From contig JAGMUV010000006.1 of the NCBI GenBank assembly GCA_020744425.1, forward strand, positions 496,001 through 560,000: a stretch of 64,000 nt of DNA. The letters are read 5' to 3'. The position numbers were made by a program, and so were the translations under genes. This stretch comes from Dactylonectria macrodidyma (taxonomy: Eukaryota > Ascomycota > Sordariomycetes > Hypocreales > Nectriaceae). A model generated the notes under the pieces. The model ran no database searches. It saw nothing but the letters and a program-made list of their open reading frames with translations, and was not told the DNA's origin. Below are positions 45,198-57,517 of this stretch, one piece after another. Positions within the stretch are counted from its first letter, which is position 1; each line of letters starts with the position of its first letter.

Positions 45198-46909
45198 ATG
45201 GAGCCTTCGCAGGGCCGTTGCTCCCGTGCATACGGAAGTGGCGTGATAAGCATTGACTTTGGATTCACGTGAGCTTTTTTCTTTATTTGCAAATTGAAAG
45301 AAATGTAAAGTCGCTGACTCAAGGTACATAGTTCCTCGGCGGCGGCGGTAACCATCCCGACTGAAGGAGATTCCAATGCAACCGAATTCAGCATCATAGA
45401 GAAGTTTGCGACCAAACTTCTTGTCAAAGACCCAGAGGAGCCGAACTTTTCCTTCATCGTGCCGGGGACGGATAACAATACCGTTGGTCGAAAACTTTGC
45501 TACTTCAAAGCGTTGCTTATGGACTCTTTCCGTGAGCAGCCAGGGGACACTGAGGTTATGGAAGCCTGTATTGCTTCTGCACAAGGTCTAGATCTTCCAG
45601 AAGATCCCAATGTGGTTAGCATATTTCTCAAGGGCCTTTGGGGAGAAGCACGTAATCTCCTAGGTAGTTTCCTTGCCGGGTCTCACTCCGGAAGGGATGG
45701 CCTTCCACATGTGGTGGTCACGTATCCAGGAATTTGGAACGAATCAGAATTGAGACGCCTGAAACTTGCAGTGCGGAACGCTGGGATTGAGAAAGAATGC
45801 TGCCAAGGGTGCGGCGTTCGATATTGCACTGAACAAGCAGCAGCAGTGCATGCTGTCTTGTTTGACTACCCAGAGCAGCTTGAACCCCAGCATGAAGTGA
45901 GTGATACGCGTCCCCATCTACTCATCTCTCAAACGAGCTAGAGAAACTAGTTATGTTCATCTGGCCTTGCTGACGTAACACTAGAATGGTGAATCCATGA
46001 TTGTCGCCGATTGCGGTGGCTTGACGCTTGTGAGTGTAGTCTTCCAGAGATGCGGTGTATAAAACTTCTCTGTTGCGTATTTCCTTTATTATGCTAACAC
46101 AGATTAGGATGCAGCAACATACGAATTTTGCAGTCCCAGTGTCCCTAGAAGTTCGGAATCTCTTGGAGAGATTGTCGATGCCAAGTCGTCATTTACCGGT
46201 GGTCTGTCGTTAAATATAGCATTCGATAACATGATATCGGACAACCTCAAACGCGTCAGCCAGCGATCTGACGACCAACTGCTTACGTCATCCTTGAGAA
46301 GAAGAGCCGAAGCCGGGAAATGGTTTGAACATAATATCAAGCCAAAATTTGGAGACCTGAGGCGTAACCCTTACGATGATGTATGGCGGTTTTCTAACGT
46401 TGCTGGATGCGAGGTCGTAATTGATCGGTAAGCGTCGTCCTCTTCGCCTTTGATTCTACTTTGAGACTCGCCTCCTATATATTCTTCATGAATCTTCTTG
46501 TTACCACTAACAGCTTTCAAATTAGCGCCAACATGGTTCGAACTTTCGACCCCATCATCGAAACGATTGTCGCTCATATTGTTGAGTTGTACGCACGGGC
46601 CAAAGCTCGTGGAAAACAACCAAAGGTGAATAAAAAATGCGATGTCCTTAGCAACTGTTCTTCACTATAGCTGACGTATTTCGACAGGTTGTGTTCTTGA
46701 CTGGAGGTGTCTCTCAGAGCCCGAGAATTCAGAATTGGGTGAGGAAGAAGTTGAAGAAGGTGGATATCGACCTTCAGCTCATCATCAGCACATTGTATGA
46801 ATCGTAAGTTGTTTTTAGCTCGCCCCAGAGGATATGGACTGATTGATCTAGAAAACACTCTGTCTGTAGAGGGGCAGTGTTGGCGTTGTTGGCCGAGTCT
46901 TCTACTTGA
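45198..46909 (+). CDS. Hsp70-like ATPase-domain protein (HSPA12-type), short form
   Basis: Seven predicted exons: 45198-45268, 45332-45896, 45985-46029, 46108-46427, 46514-46625, 46688-46803, 46852-46909. They give 428 residues. The actin/Hsp70 nucleotide-binding fold is shown by the phosphate-1 loop ISIDFGFTSSAA, the phosphate-2 loop VADCGGLTLDAATYEF and the adenosine motif FLTGGVSQSPRIQNW. The threonine usually present in DFGTT is Phe-Thr here. The protein ends soon after KHSVCRGAVLALLAE, where other fungal members continue for roughly 100-150 residues. Either it is naturally short or the 3' part has been lost. The family is an expanded set of cytosolic Hsp70-like proteins in filamentous fungi, without a defined client. 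Splice phases all agree up to the last exon. Confidence 0.75.
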
Positions 46910-48749
46910 AGCTGGACTACCGAACCTCCAAGTTCGGATGATGGGTGAATGTAATGTTCTCTTGCGAAGAGGTGAGAGGAGCAAGAGGCATGTTCCACCA
47001 ATTCACAGTGCGGGATCAATCCGCGAGATTTTATTATTCCATGCCCTTGAATAAATCCCGTAGGCGGTGTACATTGAGTAGAACATTTTACTTCTAGCTC
47101 TTGAAGCAGTATGGATTGATCATTCGTTTTCATGGCAGTACTAGATTTAGCGGGGACGTGTGCCATTCGCTCTCTAGGCGGAATCATCGGTTCGGCCCTC
47201 CCCTTCCCTTGATATGGCTGGGCCTTTCTGAACCATGCCCAGCCCCCTGTCTACCATACGCGTAGAGTCATGAAGGAGGGTCGCGTCACCGCGTAAGATG
47301 TGGGATGTTTTGATGTGACAGAATACCACGCAGCTTTTGTTTGTCTCATTCATCGGTAGCCCAGCCTCATTAACAACTGGCGGAATCATCACTGCCATAG
47401 AGGTTGGCTCAACGTGTTTGTTAGCACCAGTGTAACAGATGGGTTGTTTGAATATAGGCGATAAACTCCCTCATATTTGGACTGTCAAACCTCCGGCAGA
47501 TTCGTGTTTCTTTGTTCGACGACTTAGCCTCTCTTGCCTTGATTCGTGCTGTTTGATTGACTAGTCAATCAATATTAAGTCAGGTAGATGCGTGCGCGAA
47601 CACATTGGAAACAGATGTTGTCATGTCAAACTACATCCGGTGGGGGACCATCGCACGCTGGCCTGGTTAACATTGGTAAAAGAGTTTATTTAGAAACTCA
47701 CAGCGTCACAGATTAGTTGCCACACACATATCTACGTCTACGAGCTACGTCAATGTAACAAAACTTCTCTTTACGTACCAAACCCTTCTCGGGCTAGGCA
47801 CACCAAAAGGTGATACAGGCACTTTGCTTTGGCAAAAACTATCACATGGCGTATTCTACTAAGATTTGCTACACTGCCGACTCATCTGACGCGAAAATCC
47901 CTCTAGTCTGGCGTTCTTCTTGGTGGTTGGTTGTCAGAAGCTGCAGCTTTTTCGTTGTGCAGATAGCGCGGCGGACACACCTCCACCCCCCACCCGTCAA
48001 CGAAATGTTTCCACTTAGCGGAGATAGGACTCATTAACACTGCTAAGATCTATCACTAGAGATTCAGCAGGTTCAGGCAGTAGCCGGTCCTTGTGGTGGT
48101 AATTGCAAAGAAAATAACACCATAAAAGAGAGCATGCGGTTAGACCTGCTTGAATAAGGATCTCAAGCCAATGGCAATACGGGTTTGTACATCCCCGTCA
48201 TTAAGTTAGATCGCCGATTACTTGAGTAGCGAGCATTTGCTTTTTGCCAAGTGGCATTTGATGTCTATGGCAGATTTGCACAAGTAGTCTCGAACACAGT
48301 GAATGGTTGAAAACACCGTCAGCAGGGATGCAAGCCCTTTGAGGCGTCCAATACCCTCGCGCTTCAATGTCCCATGGACGTCCCCGAGTGGTTTCTCCAT
48401 AAGCTTACAGCATGCCGTGTCTCAGAGCGGATCCCGACTACCACGCCTAGCAAATCACAGCTCAAGCCACGCTGACCATGTGTTCAGCTTCTTATGTCCT
48501 ACATGATAGTGCGGGGTTCGGTGAGCATCTTATCCAGTAACCTCATTCGATGGAGCAGTTGGGCGGAAAGCCATGGCGTCAAAGTGAACTTTGAGGCCTT
48601 CTAAGGCTAAAGGTCTCGAGAAACGCTGAAGCATAAAACCAGGCAGTTAGCCCATGCGTTGCAGCATGTGAGGCCCAGACATCAAAGGTCTCGCAAGTAT
48701 TCACATCTTCTCATCAGACTCCCCACTCAACCCCATCGTTTCGTTCACC
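46910..48749. other. Gene-free interval, about 1.8 kb
   Basis: Between the Hsp70-like gene and the metalloprotease gene. Open frames are short and scattered. No remaining C-terminal Hsp70-like sequence was recognised downstream of 46909. The last about 100 bases before 48750 are the protease promoter/leader. Confidence 0.45.
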
Positions 48750-50382
48750 ATGGGTGAAATCCACGTCTGCACTCAAATCCAGGTTCCAGATAATCTGCGA
48801 GCGCAGGCGGAAGTTTTGGCTATCCAGGAGAACATCGCCAATGGTCACCAGATCACCTCGGGGGCTCCTCCTGGACCTGCCAGTCTTGCTGCTGTCACTG
48901 GCAACAAGTGGAAGAATGGCAGAACTCTTAAGGTCAAGATTCTGAACGGGTCTGAAAAGGTCAAGGGCAAAGTTCGCCAGTACGCCAGCGTTTGGATGCA
49001 GTACGCCAACATCGAGTTCGTATTCGTTGATTCTGGAGACGCTGAAATCCGCGTCAACGTGGACGCCAGCGGACAATCAGTAAGCCTCAAATTCATGATA
49101 TCAAATCATTCACTCATTAACTATCATGAAAAAGTGGTCATACATGGGTACAGACAATCTGTCCATTGCGCAAGGCCAACAGACAATGAACTTCGGTTGG
49201 CTCACTGATGATACTGGTGAGAATGAGTTCTCCCGGGTCGTTCTCCACGAATTTGGCCATGCGCTAGGATGCATCCACGAGCATCAGTCACCAGCTGCCG
49301 GGATGGATTGGAATGAGGACTACGTCATCAAGTACTTCTGGGACAACTACCAGTGGCCTCGAGAGAAGGTGATTTTCAACATCATCCAGACATACAGCGG
49401 CACTACTACCCAGTTCACCAAGTTCGACACCCGTTCCATCATGCTGTACTCGTATCCTGCTGAATTCACCAAGAACGGGTTCTCAGCCCCACACAACACT
49501 GTCCTCTCAGAAGCGGATAAGTCGTTCATCGCAGAGCTGTACCCCGGAGTGGGCCTCGACATTGCATACTTCAACACGCTCCAGGTGAGGCCAGCAGATC
49601 AGCCAGTCGAGAAAGCGTCCAGCTATCAGCAATTCTCCAAGACTTATGAGAACCCGCCATCCCTCGCTGTCGGTCTCAATTGGCTCGATGTTTCCAAGGA
49701 CGCGAACATCCGCGTCACAGCCTTTGCCGATAACATCACCAAGTCCTCGGCAGTGATCCATCTCGATGCTTGGGCAGGCACGATCCTGCACTCCGCTGGC
49801 TGCACATGGTTTCGAAAGGCTACTGACGATGGGGAGTTCCAGATTGGGAGCTTCAATACACTGGAAGACCATTCTTGGAAGAACCCGCAACAAAAGACAT
49901 CACGCGAAATTAAGTTTGCGCGCCCATATACCTCTCCCCCAGAGGTTGTCGTCTGGCTGAACTCTCTCGACATGGACAAGAGCAGGAATTGGCGACTCAA
50001 GGCCACAGCTACAGACATCACCACCACCGGCTTCACAATCCACCTTGACACCTGGTCTGATTCGGTTTTATACTCGGCCGGGGCTGCCTGGATCGCGTAT
50101 CCAGCTAACAAACCAGGGGTGACAAGCGGTTCATACCAAACTCCTTGGCCGAACACGCAGCTGCAGAATTCTGGAACTGTCAAGTTTCCAGATGGAACTT
50201 TCCAAAGAGCCCCCAAGGTCCTAATTGCTTTTTCAAGTCTCGATGTGGATTGTAGCAGGAACTTGCGCTTGAAGTTGGGCGCTGATTCCGTTTCGACACA
50301 GGGCATGAACTGGCACGTTGGGGGCTGGTCTGACACCAAGCTTCACTCTTCAGGGGCCAGTTATATCGCCTTCAACACTTAG
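48750..50382 (+). CDS. Astacin-like zinc metalloprotease with three H-type lectin repeats
   Basis: Two predicted exons, 48750-49079 and 49135-50382, phase 0, give 525 residues. Residues 148-158 form the metzincin zinc site HEFGHALGCIH, followed by a Met-turn region RSIMLYSYP near 212. The GTDNLSIAQGQQTMNFGWL segment upstream fits the M12A active-site cleft. After the catalytic part come three repeats of about 80-90 residues, each with WL-[DN]-[SV]-K/R-type strands and a DAW/DTW/GGW-x-D motif: AVGLNWLDVSKDANIRV, VVVWLNSLDMDKSRNWRL and FSSLDVDCSRNLRLKLG. These match H-type lectin domains that bind N-acetylgalactosamine. There is no N-terminal signal peptide (MGEIHVCTQIQ), so secretion would need another route. 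Possibly used against competing organisms or released cell content; that is inference. Confidence 0.8.
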
Positions 50383-50846
50383 TGGTTTGGTTTTGGTTCT
50401 GTTCCATATAGTAGACAGACTTTTTCAGTCTTTACCGTGCTTATGCTGAGAATGAAGCCGAGATAGTTCCGCAGGTTAATCTCAACGCCACTCCTTTGAT
50501 GTAAATGCTTTTCGTCAACGAACACCAAATGAGCTCTTAAAGCAGTGGGCTGGATCCTACAGCGATACCAGTAGTTATTTCAGTTTATTCCATGCTGACA
50601 TGTATATTATTACATGATTGGCGCCAGGTATGCGAGAACCCGCAGGTTGAACATCATCTATTAGATCCAGGAAATGCAATGCAAATTAATTCCAACACCT
50701 ATCCAACATCTATCCAACATCTATCCAACATCTATCCAACATCTATCCAACATCTATCCAACATCTATCCAACATCTATTTAAGCGGATCCCATCCAAAC
50801 TCAAAGCGGTCTATCTATACTAAACACATGTAATGACAAGTAGCTT
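50383..50846. other. Convergent intergenic region with minisatellite
   Basis: The 3' flanks of the metalloprotease and NmrA-like genes. The only marked structure is the tandem repeat at 50691-50778, listed separately. Confidence 0.5.
50691..50778. repeat. 11-bp tandem minisatellite, about eight copies
   Basis: Eight head-to-tail copies of TCCAACATCTA, the first with one mismatch (TCCAACACCTA). It lies in the 3' flank between two convergent genes and is likely length-variable between strains. Confidence 0.95.
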
Positions 50847-51821
50847 TTAGTTCGTCTTCTTCACATACGCGCTCGACTCGAGCCAAGCTCCCAGATCTTT
50901 CAGTTCAGGATGAATCTTCTTCAGTTCGGGAATATCCGCGGCGTAGCCTTCTTTTTCAAAGAAGGCAAACATAGTGCCCATCTCCTCAGACAGCCACAAC
51001 ATGAACCGAGCCAAAAAGCCAAAGGTGGTAGGAAGAGGATACCCTGTCGTCTTTTTGAAGACTTGTCCTAGTTGCTCAAACGTCAACTCATCGCCTGCCA
51101 ACGAGATTTCTTGGGAAGCGTATCGCTGGGGGTCCAAGAACGACAGGGCTGCAAATGTACCGATGTCTTCGGTTGCAATGAGCTGCAGTGGGCGTGACTT
51201 GACGGCCTCCCTCCAAGCGGTAGCGAAGCCCTTGCCGATGAAACCAGGGACAAAGTTCTCCATGAAGGCCACGGGTCGTAGAATGGTCCAGGACATGTCG
51301 GTGTTTTTGGCCTTGTCGATGAGATGATGCTCGATTCGATGCTTGCTGGCAAAGTGTGGAACTTTGGTTGGGTTTTGGATAGACTTGACGCCGTGCCGAT
51401 CGACGGAGGAATATACAAAGTGCTTGGCTCCGTGTTTAATCGCAGAGTCGACCAGGGACTTTCCTTGGGCTTCTTCTATAGCAGCACCACCTTTCTTAAA
51501 TGGGGGCGCCTAAACAATTGTTAGTCAGGTCTCCAGAGTCAGCAGAGTGCAATGTTCAGGACTTACCTGGACGCTAAATACGCCCCAGATAGGGAGCTCT
51601 GTTGCCTTCTTGGCATTGCGAAATAGAGACTCAGTATCGTCAAGGTTTCCTTGGACGACGGAAATGTCAGAAGACTTGGCAGCGAGTCTCTTGGCGGATG
51701 GCGATGATGCGTCACGGGTGACGGCTAGGATCTTGAAGGGGGCTTTGCGAGCTAGAAGAGCGTTGATGACGCTGCCTCCCTGCTTGCCAGTGGCGCCAGT
51801 GACTACAATTGCGCGAGACAT
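50847..51821 (-). CDS. NmrA-like family NAD(P)-binding protein
   Basis: Minus strand, predicted exons 51821-51567 and 51509-50847, 305 residues. The N-terminal Rossmann motif is GATGKQGG, preceded by the strand AIVVT. The NmrA/HSCARG family is an atypical short-chain dehydrogenase fold that senses NAD(P) redox state or acts as a reductase. The YSSVDRHG and FASKHRIEHHL segments mark the substrate-binding side, and WTILRPVAFMENF is a conserved family motif. The usual YxxxK catalytic pair is not clear, which is common in NmrA proteins acting as sensors. Cytosolic, no signal peptide. A role in nitrogen control is possible but not shown by context; no partner regulator is adjacent. Confidence 0.85.
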
Positions 51822-52318
51822 GGGTGCGAGAGATGTGTTGGTGCTTCAGATGGAGTGGAGTGAAAATAATGAGAGAGTGAGAATTCAGTAGAATGGATTG
51901 AAGTAGGGAAGTAAGTTGTAGAATTGTGATTGTACTTAAAAAAAATTATTATATGGAGATGAAATATTGGAAACTTATATAGAATGTCTGCCATTCTTCT
52001 CTCTTCGCTCATTGCTCATCGCTCATCGTTCGACCTTGTCGCTCTCTTACAAACCCCGATTCTTGAGGCTCGGGGCTTTGTGATTCGCCGCAGCCAATCA
52101 GATCGGCGTCGGCAAACGAGACGAACCCCGAAAAGTGGGACGCGGCATGTTTCTGCGCCGCCTACCGCCGGGCCTTAATAATACCTTCTTGCCCGATCGG
52201 CCAACCGCAAGTAGTCAAGACCAGTACAACCTCATTTCCGACACGGTTGATTACTCATGTGCGGCTTCAACAGCAATAATTCTGACTCGAGTATTGGCCT
52301 AGTTTCACTCTGTCTGCT
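51822..52318. other. Intergenic region, NmrA promoter side
   Basis: About 500 bases between the NmrA-like start and the BTB gene stop. Repeated GCTCATCGCTCATC-type words occur near 52010-52030; no gene seen. Confidence 0.45.
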
Positions 52319-53825
52319 TCATTCCTGCCCATAGTCCCACAGTTTCAACTGATCGATGTGCTTAGATACCTGGTCGAGGACGGGCTGAAGTTTCGCTTGG
52401 ACGGTACATTGAAGCCCGCAATCCGAATTACTCCTCGACCATTGGGGATTTCTAAGTTCCGAAATCAAGTTCCTGGCACTTGATATACTGCGGCGGGTGT
52501 AGGGCGCTGTGACGCGTGGGTTTTGAAGACCTTTCCAGTTCATTTCAATCAACAGCGAGCCTAGCATCATGGAGGAACACTCAAAACTGCACCCTGGGCC
52601 GGTGTCCTCGGGGTCATCAAGCAGGCCATATAGGGCCTCAAAAATTCGACCTAGCTCCAATTTTCTTTGCTCCTCGATTTCAGCTGTGCGAATAATTAGT
52701 GAAGGAAACATTAGCAAACGCAGTTACCTACCAAAAATATGCTCTGGGACTGGCATAAAAAGACCAGGTGTTGTGATTAAGCCTTCGCTGCTTGTCAGGG
52801 CGAGCTTAGACATTTTCTCGAACACATCTACCCTCGAGAAGACCCAAGATACGATCAACATGAGCGTTGATTCTTCGCCATATGTCCGTGGAAGCCATAA
52901 CTCCACTCTTTTGGCCCAGTTTTCGGCAAAAACTTGTGTAACTTCTTGGCATTGGTAATAACCAACAATCATGGACACATGAGTGAGTAGCTCCAAGCTG
53001 AGATACTTCGGTACTTCTCGATGGTGTCCATGAACAATGTCCAAGACGATGATGAGGGCATCAATAGACCAGCTCCGTATCCGTATTTCACGAAGCAACG
53101 GTCCATGCGGAGTCGACTCCACCCACGGTCCTTCCAAAATCTTCTTAAAGACGGGTGAAGCAAGACACAGGTGTCTTGAGGAGACCCGTATACGGAATTG
53201 ACCAGATGGGCCTTCTCCGAAAGTCAATACTGGTTGACTACAATCTTGGTTCGGTTCGGGGCGCTTATGTACTCTCGGTAGGGCGTCGACAGCACCACCT
53301 TCAGTAGTTGGCGCTTCAGCAAGGGCATCAATATGAACAATGTCCTCAAGCACAACATCATCCACATGAGCTGCTGCAGATTGAAGTTCTTCAGTCCGGG
53401 GCTCTTCATGGGAACGTTCTTCAGCCGGAGAGATCAGAGGTTCATCAACTGGAAGGGTTTCAGGTTGGGCCTCTTCTGTAGGAAGTTCTTCAGCGCAAGG
53501 CTCCAACGGAGCTGTGGCAGTGGGGAGCTTGTCAGCAGGAGCATCGGGTGCTGTCAAGCTTTCGGCAGTCACTTGCGCGACGAAAAGAGCCTAATTTACA
53601 TTAGAAAGGATTAATTGGAGACCTCTAATTTTTTATTCTTACTTCTTCCGCTGCCTTCGATTTCTTTGCTTTCTTTTTCTTCTTGCCCTTCGATTTCGAG
53701 GGCAAGGGCACATCGATGCCCATCCGCAATGTGTCATTGCTCCATAGAAAGTTCAGCGTAGGTGATGATTCAACAATGAGTACCAGGTCACCCTCTGGGT
53801 CTAGCTCATAGCGCGATGGCTTCAT
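52319..53825 (-). CDS. BTB/POZ-domain protein with acidic central region
   Basis: Three predicted exons on the minus strand, 53825-53643, 53590-52732 and 52683-52319, encode 468 residues. The N-terminus starts MKPSRYELDPEGDLVLIVE and then has a Lys-rich block (KGKKKKKAKKSK), possibly a nuclear signal. A long Glu/Pro/Thr-rich low-complexity segment follows (about 70-150). The BTB fold is seen around 165-250: FRIRVSSRHLCLASPVFKKI, then IDALIIVLDIVHGHHREVP and the LELLTHVSMIVGYYQCQE helix. The C-terminal 150 residues are helical. BTB proteins of this kind dimerise, sometimes as cullin-3 adaptors, but this fungal subgroup has no assigned function. The last intron uses a GTAGGT donor chosen by phase. 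Confidence 0.78.
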
Positions 53826-54446
53826 GGTAGGAAAGAAGTCTAGAAAGAACTAGTTGAGGCAAGTGTGTTAGACCTATGTAGGTACCGCTTAAAAGTGGTA
53901 AACCTGAGAGGGACAACGGCATTTAAAACAAAAGGCGGAGATGACCTCACGCTGGTCGAGCCAAAAGGGCAATCTCGTAGCGAAGCAATGCCAATGATGA
54001 AAGAGAGAAGGAAGGAAAGGAATTGAGGAACACGACATGCGGGGTGTGCGACTCTCAGGCTGTATCAGGCTGGAAAACGTACGGAGCCCATACGGAGCCC
54101 AACTGCACAGAACCAACGACTCCATCCAATCAAGATTGCATTTAGCAACTTTCACCTGCAGTGCCACGATACCCCGCGTCCTCGCCGAATGGCACAGACC
54201 GTTCTTCCTGGAGAGTGGTGCCACCAGCCGATCGACAAAACTGGAGGCGTCACGCCCAGATGACTGAGGAAAGGAAAGTGGAACGGAAAATATCTCCATA
54301 CGCTAGGTAAATTAAAAAAGATTGATGCGTTTTGGTCTTCAATAGAGAACTCGGGTTATTTTGGTTAATTATAGTGTGTATCGATATTCGTGGCCAAGTT
54401 TCCAATCATGCTACCTCCACGCGGCCAAGTCATGTCCGCATCCCAT
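53826..54446. other. Intergenic region, about 620 bases
   Basis: BTB gene promoter and the 3' flank of the Clr5-domain gene. An open frame on each strand (about 130 codons) overlaps the other and has no domain. Confidence 0.45.
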
Positions 54447-55868
54447 CTATCCTTGGCCCTGACATACCAATTCGTCCATCAATACAGTCTCCCACTCAGT
54501 CCCCGCCGAATCAGGAACCAGACGTCCTATGTACTCGATTGCTTTCTTATAGTCTCCCTTTTCTTTGTAATAACTAGCCAGCTCTAGGCTAGCATTGGCC
54601 CCCCACTGCAGTATCGTGGCCTTGTCTTCTTCATCTGACTCGCTCTTCTTCTCCGCCCTGGCAAGCAGCTCTAGCGCCGTCTCCTCAAATTTATCACATC
54701 CGGAGAACGAATAAATAGAAATGATCTCATTCAGATACAGCAGGCTGATGTCGTCGTCCACATTCGTTTCGGCGTCGTCGAATAGCCTCTGTAGATAATG
54801 GAGCACGGGCTGCGTGCCATCCATCCATGTTGCAGTCAGCTTCTTAGTCAAAATCATCGTCGATCTTCCAGCCTTTAGAATAGAGTTCCAGAATTCCCTT
54901 TGTGAAACTTGCAGGCAGACAGACCTCGCCGATACACTGCTGGTCGTCTGCTGGTATACCGACCACGCTAGGAAGACTGCTTTCGTCATTTTCGTACTAT
55001 CTCCCTGGAGTTCCGCAGACAGAAGTCTCAGTTTCTTAAGTATTTGAGGCAGCGGGTGGCTTTCATGTCTTCCATCATAGATATTGTCAGGCGTATCATT
55101 TTGCCCCGGCTTCAGCGTACCCTGCACGCTATTCTGCCTGCCGACATCTCTCTGCAAGCGACTCACCACCAAGTTGGTAGCATGTGTGAGCAGAAGCCTG
55201 GATATCTCGAAGAGACCGGCCTGGCTCAGTATAGCTAGTGCGAAGAACAGGCTGTGCAGGGTAAAAGTTGATTGCGCCCTCGGCACTAGTGTGTGCTCCA
55301 AGTCCACGAAAGCTTGCCGCATGGTTGCCCCTCCGCCAGCCACGTCACCAGACTTAAATGCCGTGACAGCAACAGCGATGCTGTGGGTAAAGTTGCCGTA
55401 GATAAAGGCCGCACGCGGCGGGCAATGCATGTGCTTGGCAGAGGTCCAAAGTAGATTGGCTTGCACGATCCATGGCGTGAAAAGGTCAAGCATAGTGTGT
55501 AGTGACTCGTCGGTGACGTTCTGGGGTAGATACCGGGGTGTACCGCTTGCTTGGGCCATAGCAGAAGCAGTACGCAGTGGCGTTCTAGTGGTATATCGGC
55601 TGTTCTTATGCAAACCCCAGGCACGGAATCTCCGCTTGTACATGGAAGTACTGCCAGTCACCGGTCAGATTTCTATACATGCAAGAGTTGTCTTAACTTC
55701 GATAGTATCAACTCACCTGGCCTTGAACTGGTGGTTCATCTCCATTGTCCTTATGACGCTGGACAGAGGCCTCAGCTCGCGGAGATAGAGACGCTCGATT
55801 ATTGGTCGCACGTCCTCCCATTCCGCCTCAGTATGCTGTCTCAGCTTCACTGCGTTAGTCGATGGCAT
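54447..55868 (-). CDS. Clr5-domain protein
   Basis: Minus strand, predicted exons 55868-55717 and 55650-54447, 451 residues. The Clr5 domain fills the first 70: AEWEDVRPIIERLYLRELRP, then after the intron MYKRRFRAWGLHKNSR. This domain occurs in Pezizomycotina proteins, often with TPR-like or helical C-termini, and a role in transcription or chromatin is suspected. The remainder is all-helical, with stretches such as IYGNFTHSIAVAVTAFKSGD, TLHSLFFALAILSQAGLFEI and LLYLNEIISIYSFSGCDKFE, and a closing TPR-like ASYYKEKGDYKKAIEYIGRL. The second exon is a single 1204-base frame. Family is clear; biological function is not known. Confidence 0.82.
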
Positions 55869-57517
55869 GGTAATGGTACAGTGTGGGGTTAGAGGCAAGT
55901 CAGTTTGCAATTCAAGACTCTTTAGGATGCATGTTTGGTGGATGTTTGGGGAAGAGAATGGCGTTGGCTGATGGCTGGTGTTTCATTATGCACAAACCCA
56001 TTTAGCCTGATGCCTCGCACGCTAAAAGGTTTCCTGCATGAGGCCACCGATGCCAACCGTAAGCGGAAATGTATGTAGATAAGACACATGTTGGGGGCCA
56101 CGTCAAACAGTCAATTCTGCGCTCTTGATAGGTCATATCGGGCTTGGTAATAGGCCATTATTTACACAGTGGCTGCGTTTTCCGTCTAGTCCGCTGGTAC
56201 ATAATGGAAATGAGAAGGGCTGCGGCCTGCAATGTGACAACCATGCATACCTAGCCTCAACGCTTTAGAACTGGGAGAAATGCCGGGCATCCGAGATACC
56301 TACCTCAGCTACTACCGGTTTGACACCCATCCGTATCATTGAGCTCGAGAAATTTATGCATTTCTACGTATTTCCGTTAATCCAAAGTCATTGAGCACAA
56401 CGACGATGCAGGACTGGCTCACGATAAACATAAACGCTGACATGATTAACTGTTTCCAGGGCGGACAGCATAGGAAGTATAAAACTTGCACAGTCTCTCA
56501 TTTGAAGACATGGCCATTGCGGGCCAAACTTAGGATGCTCAACTCATAGGCTCCATTCTCGTAATATAAATCTTCAACTGTCTTAGAGGAGTCGAGTTAA
56601 CGGCAAGAGCATCCCGTTTGTATGGTCCTATATAGTCTTCGTTCATCACGTATCATCATTTTGGTTCGCACTGTAAGCGATGATATTCACAAAGAGAGTA
56701 CTTCCAGCTAAGCGATGGATTAACAGAGACACTTCCGCAACTTTTCTCACATACGACGCGTTGCGCAAACTCACCATTGATACTGTCTAGGCATATTTGA
56801 CACAGGAATCGAAGTCCAACCCTCATCTACGGTAGATCATCGTGTAAGCAGCGGCAACGGTGAGCCAAAATGTACTCGAAAGCTAATGCGGCCTGCCCAG
56901 ATGCCGCGTTCCGGGACACAGTCCCGCTCTTAGACGCCCCCCTCCGGCTGCACCTCCTGGGGCAAGCAAGTTTAGTGATTTGCACCCCGGCGCTGACAGA
57001 TCGCCACGACCCTGGATAGGCAGATGGGCAATCAACTTGCGGATAAGTGGGGGAATGGAGGGGACGCATGAACTACTGCTTTCTTCATGATAAGCCTGAC
57101 TCTACAGGCGTTGATGAGGCGGCGGTATCCCATATGCACGAATTTTTTTAGCGCTGCGAATAAGCTGAACAGACTTGAAATCGTCAACAGATTAGGAAAG
57201 GTGCGGGATCGTAGACCCTCTACGCCAATCATGTTTAGTATCAGAATTGCAGATGGACTAGAAGCCTCTTCTAAGATTAGTGGTATAGATCGATACATGT
57301 CTTGGGATGTGCTCCCGTCACCTTGCTACCAGAATCCACCGCTGATATAAAAGATCAAGGATCCCGGCGGAATTTTGCCTTCCTGCTATCAATCTCACGG
57401 AGTTTTCATTCAAGGAATAATCATTTAAGCAAGGCATTCTCCGAGAAGTGCATTCAATGGGACTCAGCTTTCTGATGAAAAGCTGCTCGACGAATTTGCT
57501 ACGCACTTACCTACGCC
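55869..57517. other. Gene-free interval, about 1.65 kb
   Basis: Between the Clr5-gene promoter and the hemerythrin-like start. Frames up to about 85 codons exist without domains. No repeat, RNA gene or relic was recognised. Confidence 0.45.

Noticed and set aside
50702..50778. Possible CRISPR-like array
   Set aside because: Units are contiguous 11-mers with no spacers; it is a simple minisatellite in a eukaryotic genome.
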